DNA of 64,000 bases from Halostella pelagica (GTDB lineage Archaea > Halobacteriota > Halobacteria > Halobacteriales > Natronoarchaeaceae). Position numbers and translations under genes: made by a program. The notes under the pieces are model-generated. The model was not told the DNA's origin. It did no database searches and worked only from the letters and a program-made list of their open reading frames with translations. The stretch spans positions 2,976,001 to 3,040,000 of the forward strand of contig CP040678.1 of assembly GCA_005954745.1 (NCBI GenBank), in the 5' to 3' direction. Below, piece after piece: positions 62,720 through 64,000 of the stretch (positions are counted from its first letter, which is position 1; each line of letters opens with the position of its first letter).

Positions 62720-62950
62720 TCACTTCCCGCCGCGCTCGGCCGAGAGTTGAAGCTCCCCGTCCGCCGACGCGAGCGTGTAGGCCTGATCGGTCGCCTCGAC
62801 CGCGTCTATGAGCAGATCGCCTAGCTCCGGGTCGTCCTCGAGGTCGATCGATTCGAGGATCGTTTCGAGCTGATCGTACACGTCGGCGATCTGTACCGCT
62901 TCGTTCTCCCGCAGGGCCGTCCGTGTCCGGCTGAGCGATCCGTTGACCAT
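62720..62950 (-). CDS. Small acidic helical protein
   Basis: This 76-residue protein starts MVNGSLSRTRTALREN and is a likely two-to-three-helix bundle (Gln-Ile-Ala-Asp-Val-Tyr-Asp-Gln-Leu-Glu-Thr-Ile-Leu; Leu-Gly-Asp-Leu-Leu-Ile-Asp-Ala-Val-Glu-Ala), ending in a strand-like Glu-Leu-Gln-Leu-Ser. Acidic composition and GC-rich third codon positions argue for a real gene. I recognise no function. It converges with the NodB-like gene, 11 nt apart. Confidence 0.7.
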   Translation of the reverse strand: MVNGSLSRTRTALRENEAVQIADVYDQLETILESIDLEDDPELGDLLIDAVEATDQAYTLASADGELQLSAERGGK

Positions 62951-63044
62951 AGCTGACGATCAGTCCAAATAGTGTTAGTTATGGACTCTTTACTCCCGAC
63001 AAAGGGAGGCGGTCGCTTGGCCGCTATCGCTCTGCAACGGGGGG

Positions 63045-63884
63045 TTAGCGCCGCTCGGTCACGAACTCCCGGGTCAACGCGGCGACGCCCGACCTGAACG
63101 CCCGGAGTTCGTCGTCGGAGGTCCCGGAGGAGAGTTCTCGGTGTTTTTCACGGACGATATCCTCCAGCACCCGGTCGTAGAGCGAGTCGACAGTGACTGG
63201 CTTCCCATCGGCTTCGAGACCGTTCGCGATCCGCTGGAAGCGACGGTCGGTCGCCCACTCGCCGGCCAGTTCCTCGGCAGTGAAATCGGCCGAGGGCGAC
63301 CCGTCCGCCGGTTCAAGGTTCGGATCGGGTTTGTGGGCACGCAAACCAGTCTTGTTACGCAGTACGACGCCGGCCGCAGTCCCGTCGTACCAGCGCGAAT
63401 CAGGTATAGCGTACGTCTCGGGATCGAAATCGACCGCTCGAACCTCCTTCCGGAACGCGTTCACCGGCGTGAGCCCGAGTCGGTCGAACACCTTCTCGGT
63501 CGTGTCGGGCGGGAGAAACGCTTCCTCGGTCCCCGACCAGATATCGTGACCCACGAACGAGGGGAGCCGATTCCAGTTGTAGTCGACGGCGCGCTTGTAC
63601 GTCGACACGCCGAAAAACACCACGTCCTCGACGGAGTCGACGGCGGACCGGAGCGCCGCCCGGTCGAGGCGCTCGCGGACGTGTCGGACCGTGTGCTCGT
63701 CGGGTGCAGGGATCGTGTCCCGGTCGAAAACATCGGTACGGTCGCCGAACTCGACGGTGCCGGATTCGGAGAGCCGGAACCGGAACTGGCCCCCGTCGAT
63801 CCGTTCCTGTATCCAGAGATGTCCGCCGTCGAACAGTTCGGTCGGAGCGTCGTCGACGCGGGGGACGGGAGGACACGCTTTCAT
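63045..63884 (-). CDS. RNA-ligase-family protein with Arg at the nucleotidyl-lysine position
   Basis: In this 279-residue protein, after MKACPPVPRVDDAP, motif I reads Gln-Glu-Arg28-Ile-Asp-Gly-Gly-Gln instead of the Lys-x-Asp-Gly required to bind AMP. Later parts still look like RNA ligases: Asp-Val-Val-Phe-Phe-Gly-Val-Ser, the downstream Phe-Gly-Asp-Arg-Thr, and motif IV-like Ala-Ala-Gly-Val-Val-Leu-Arg-Asn-Lys-Thr, with Arg-Ala-His-Lys following. It is either an inactive paralogue or an unusual member using another residue. Its ATG overlaps the stop of a further minus-strand frame (ATGA). Confidence 0.78.
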   Translation of the reverse strand: MKACPPVPRVDDAPTELFDGGHLWIQERIDGGQFRFRLSESGTVEFGDRTDVFDRDTIPAPDEHTVRHVRERLDRAALRSAVDSVEDVVFFGVSTYKRAVDYNWNRLPSFVGHDIWSGTEEAFLPPDTTEKVFDRLGLTPVNAFRKEVRAVDFDPETYAIPDSRWYDGTAAGVVLRNKTGLRAHKPDPNLEPADGSPSADFTAEELAGEWATDRRFQRIANGLEADGKPVTVDSLYDRVLEDIVREKHRELSSGTSDDELRAFRSGVAALTREFVTERR

Positions 63885-64000
63885 CGCGTACCGGGTACCA
63901 CTTGACCCGAGTACTTGCTTGCTTCGGCGGGCGAAACGACGAGCGAAGCGAGTTGCCGTGGTTCCAGTCCAGTTACGCCATCGCGGCCGACGTTCCGGCG
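63881..64000 (-). CDS. Possible 3' end of an upstream gene coupled to the RNA-ligase-like gene
   Basis: Reading the minus strand from the right edge gives 39 sense codons without a stop, ending Gly-Gln-Val-Val-Pro-Gly-Thr-Arg and a TGA that overlaps the next ATG by 4 nt. Third-position GC is lower than in neighbouring genes and no family is recognisable, so this may be chance. The overlap is the main argument for it. Confidence 0.25.
   Translation of the reverse strand, partial: RRNVGRDGVTGLEPRQLASLVVSPAEASKYSGQVVPGTR

Overview
The window comes from a haloarchaeon (class Halobacteria). The DNA is strongly GC-rich, the proteins are acidic, many starts look leaderless with an archaeal TATA box 25-33 nt upstream, and the gene content is haloarchaeal: TFB, an HTH-10 (Bat-type) regulator, Tat-exported proteins, lipoproteins with a Cys lipobox, and bacterial-type LigA and UvrB/UvrC. 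The genus cannot be fixed from the sequence alone.

Layout. 0-10 kb is mostly chromosomal core: the 5' end of a class-V aminotransferase, ligA, an ABC exporter pair, a calcium-repeat membrane protein with a cytoplasmic winged helix, uvrC and an NhaC antiporter. 10.1-10.86 kb is a structured non-coding stretch with long inverted repeats and a G-quadruplex motif. 10.9-25 kb holds a His-rich lipoprotein, an HTH-10 regulator, a pair of related Tat-exported beta-helix proteins flanking a flippase with a Thr-rich tail, a GT2, an asparagine-synthase-like protein, two HTH-membrane proteins of the same type, a DUF1616 protein and a DUF457-type membrane hydrolase. 25.2-31.7 kb is a tight minus-strand glycan operon (nucleotide-sugar dehydrogenase, GT2, DUF354, GT4, large membrane protein) in which successive genes overlap by 1-11 nt. 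32.1-33.6 kb is a second calcium-repeat/winged-helix membrane protein. 35-39 kb carries glmS and a GlmU-like nucleotidyltransferase, the amino-sugar nucleotide supply, with a glycosylation-site-rich membrane protein. uvrB follows at 39-41 kb.

43.7-52.8 kb is a second surface-polysaccharide cluster: polyprenyl-phosphate sugar transferase, several GTs, an alkaline-phosphatase-like protein, a Wzx-like flippase and a Wzy-like polymerase. From about 45.1 kb its base composition becomes visibly more AT-rich and mosaic. It contains a truncated glycosyltransferase and is followed by transposase remnants, so it looks like a recently remodelled, horizontally exchanged locus. 53.6-59.4 kb returns to core metabolism: two rhodaneses, ATP-dependent PEP carboxykinase, TFB and a methyltransferase. 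59.9-62.7 kb is a two-gene unit of a processive hyaluronan/poly-GlcNAc-type synthase and a Tat-exported NodB-like protein. The window ends with a small acidic protein and an RNA-ligase-like protein whose nucleotidyl lysine position is arginine.

How it works together. The dominant theme is cell-surface carbohydrate: precursor synthesis (GlmS, GlmU-like, NDP-sugar dehydrogenase), assembly on a lipid carrier (sugar transferase, GTs), flipping (two flippases), polymerisation (Wzy-like, HAS-like) and extracytoplasmic processing (beta-helix proteins, NodB-like protein). Interleaved membrane-anchored HTH proteins are plausible local sensors. I found no CRISPR array, no tRNA and no rRNA gene.
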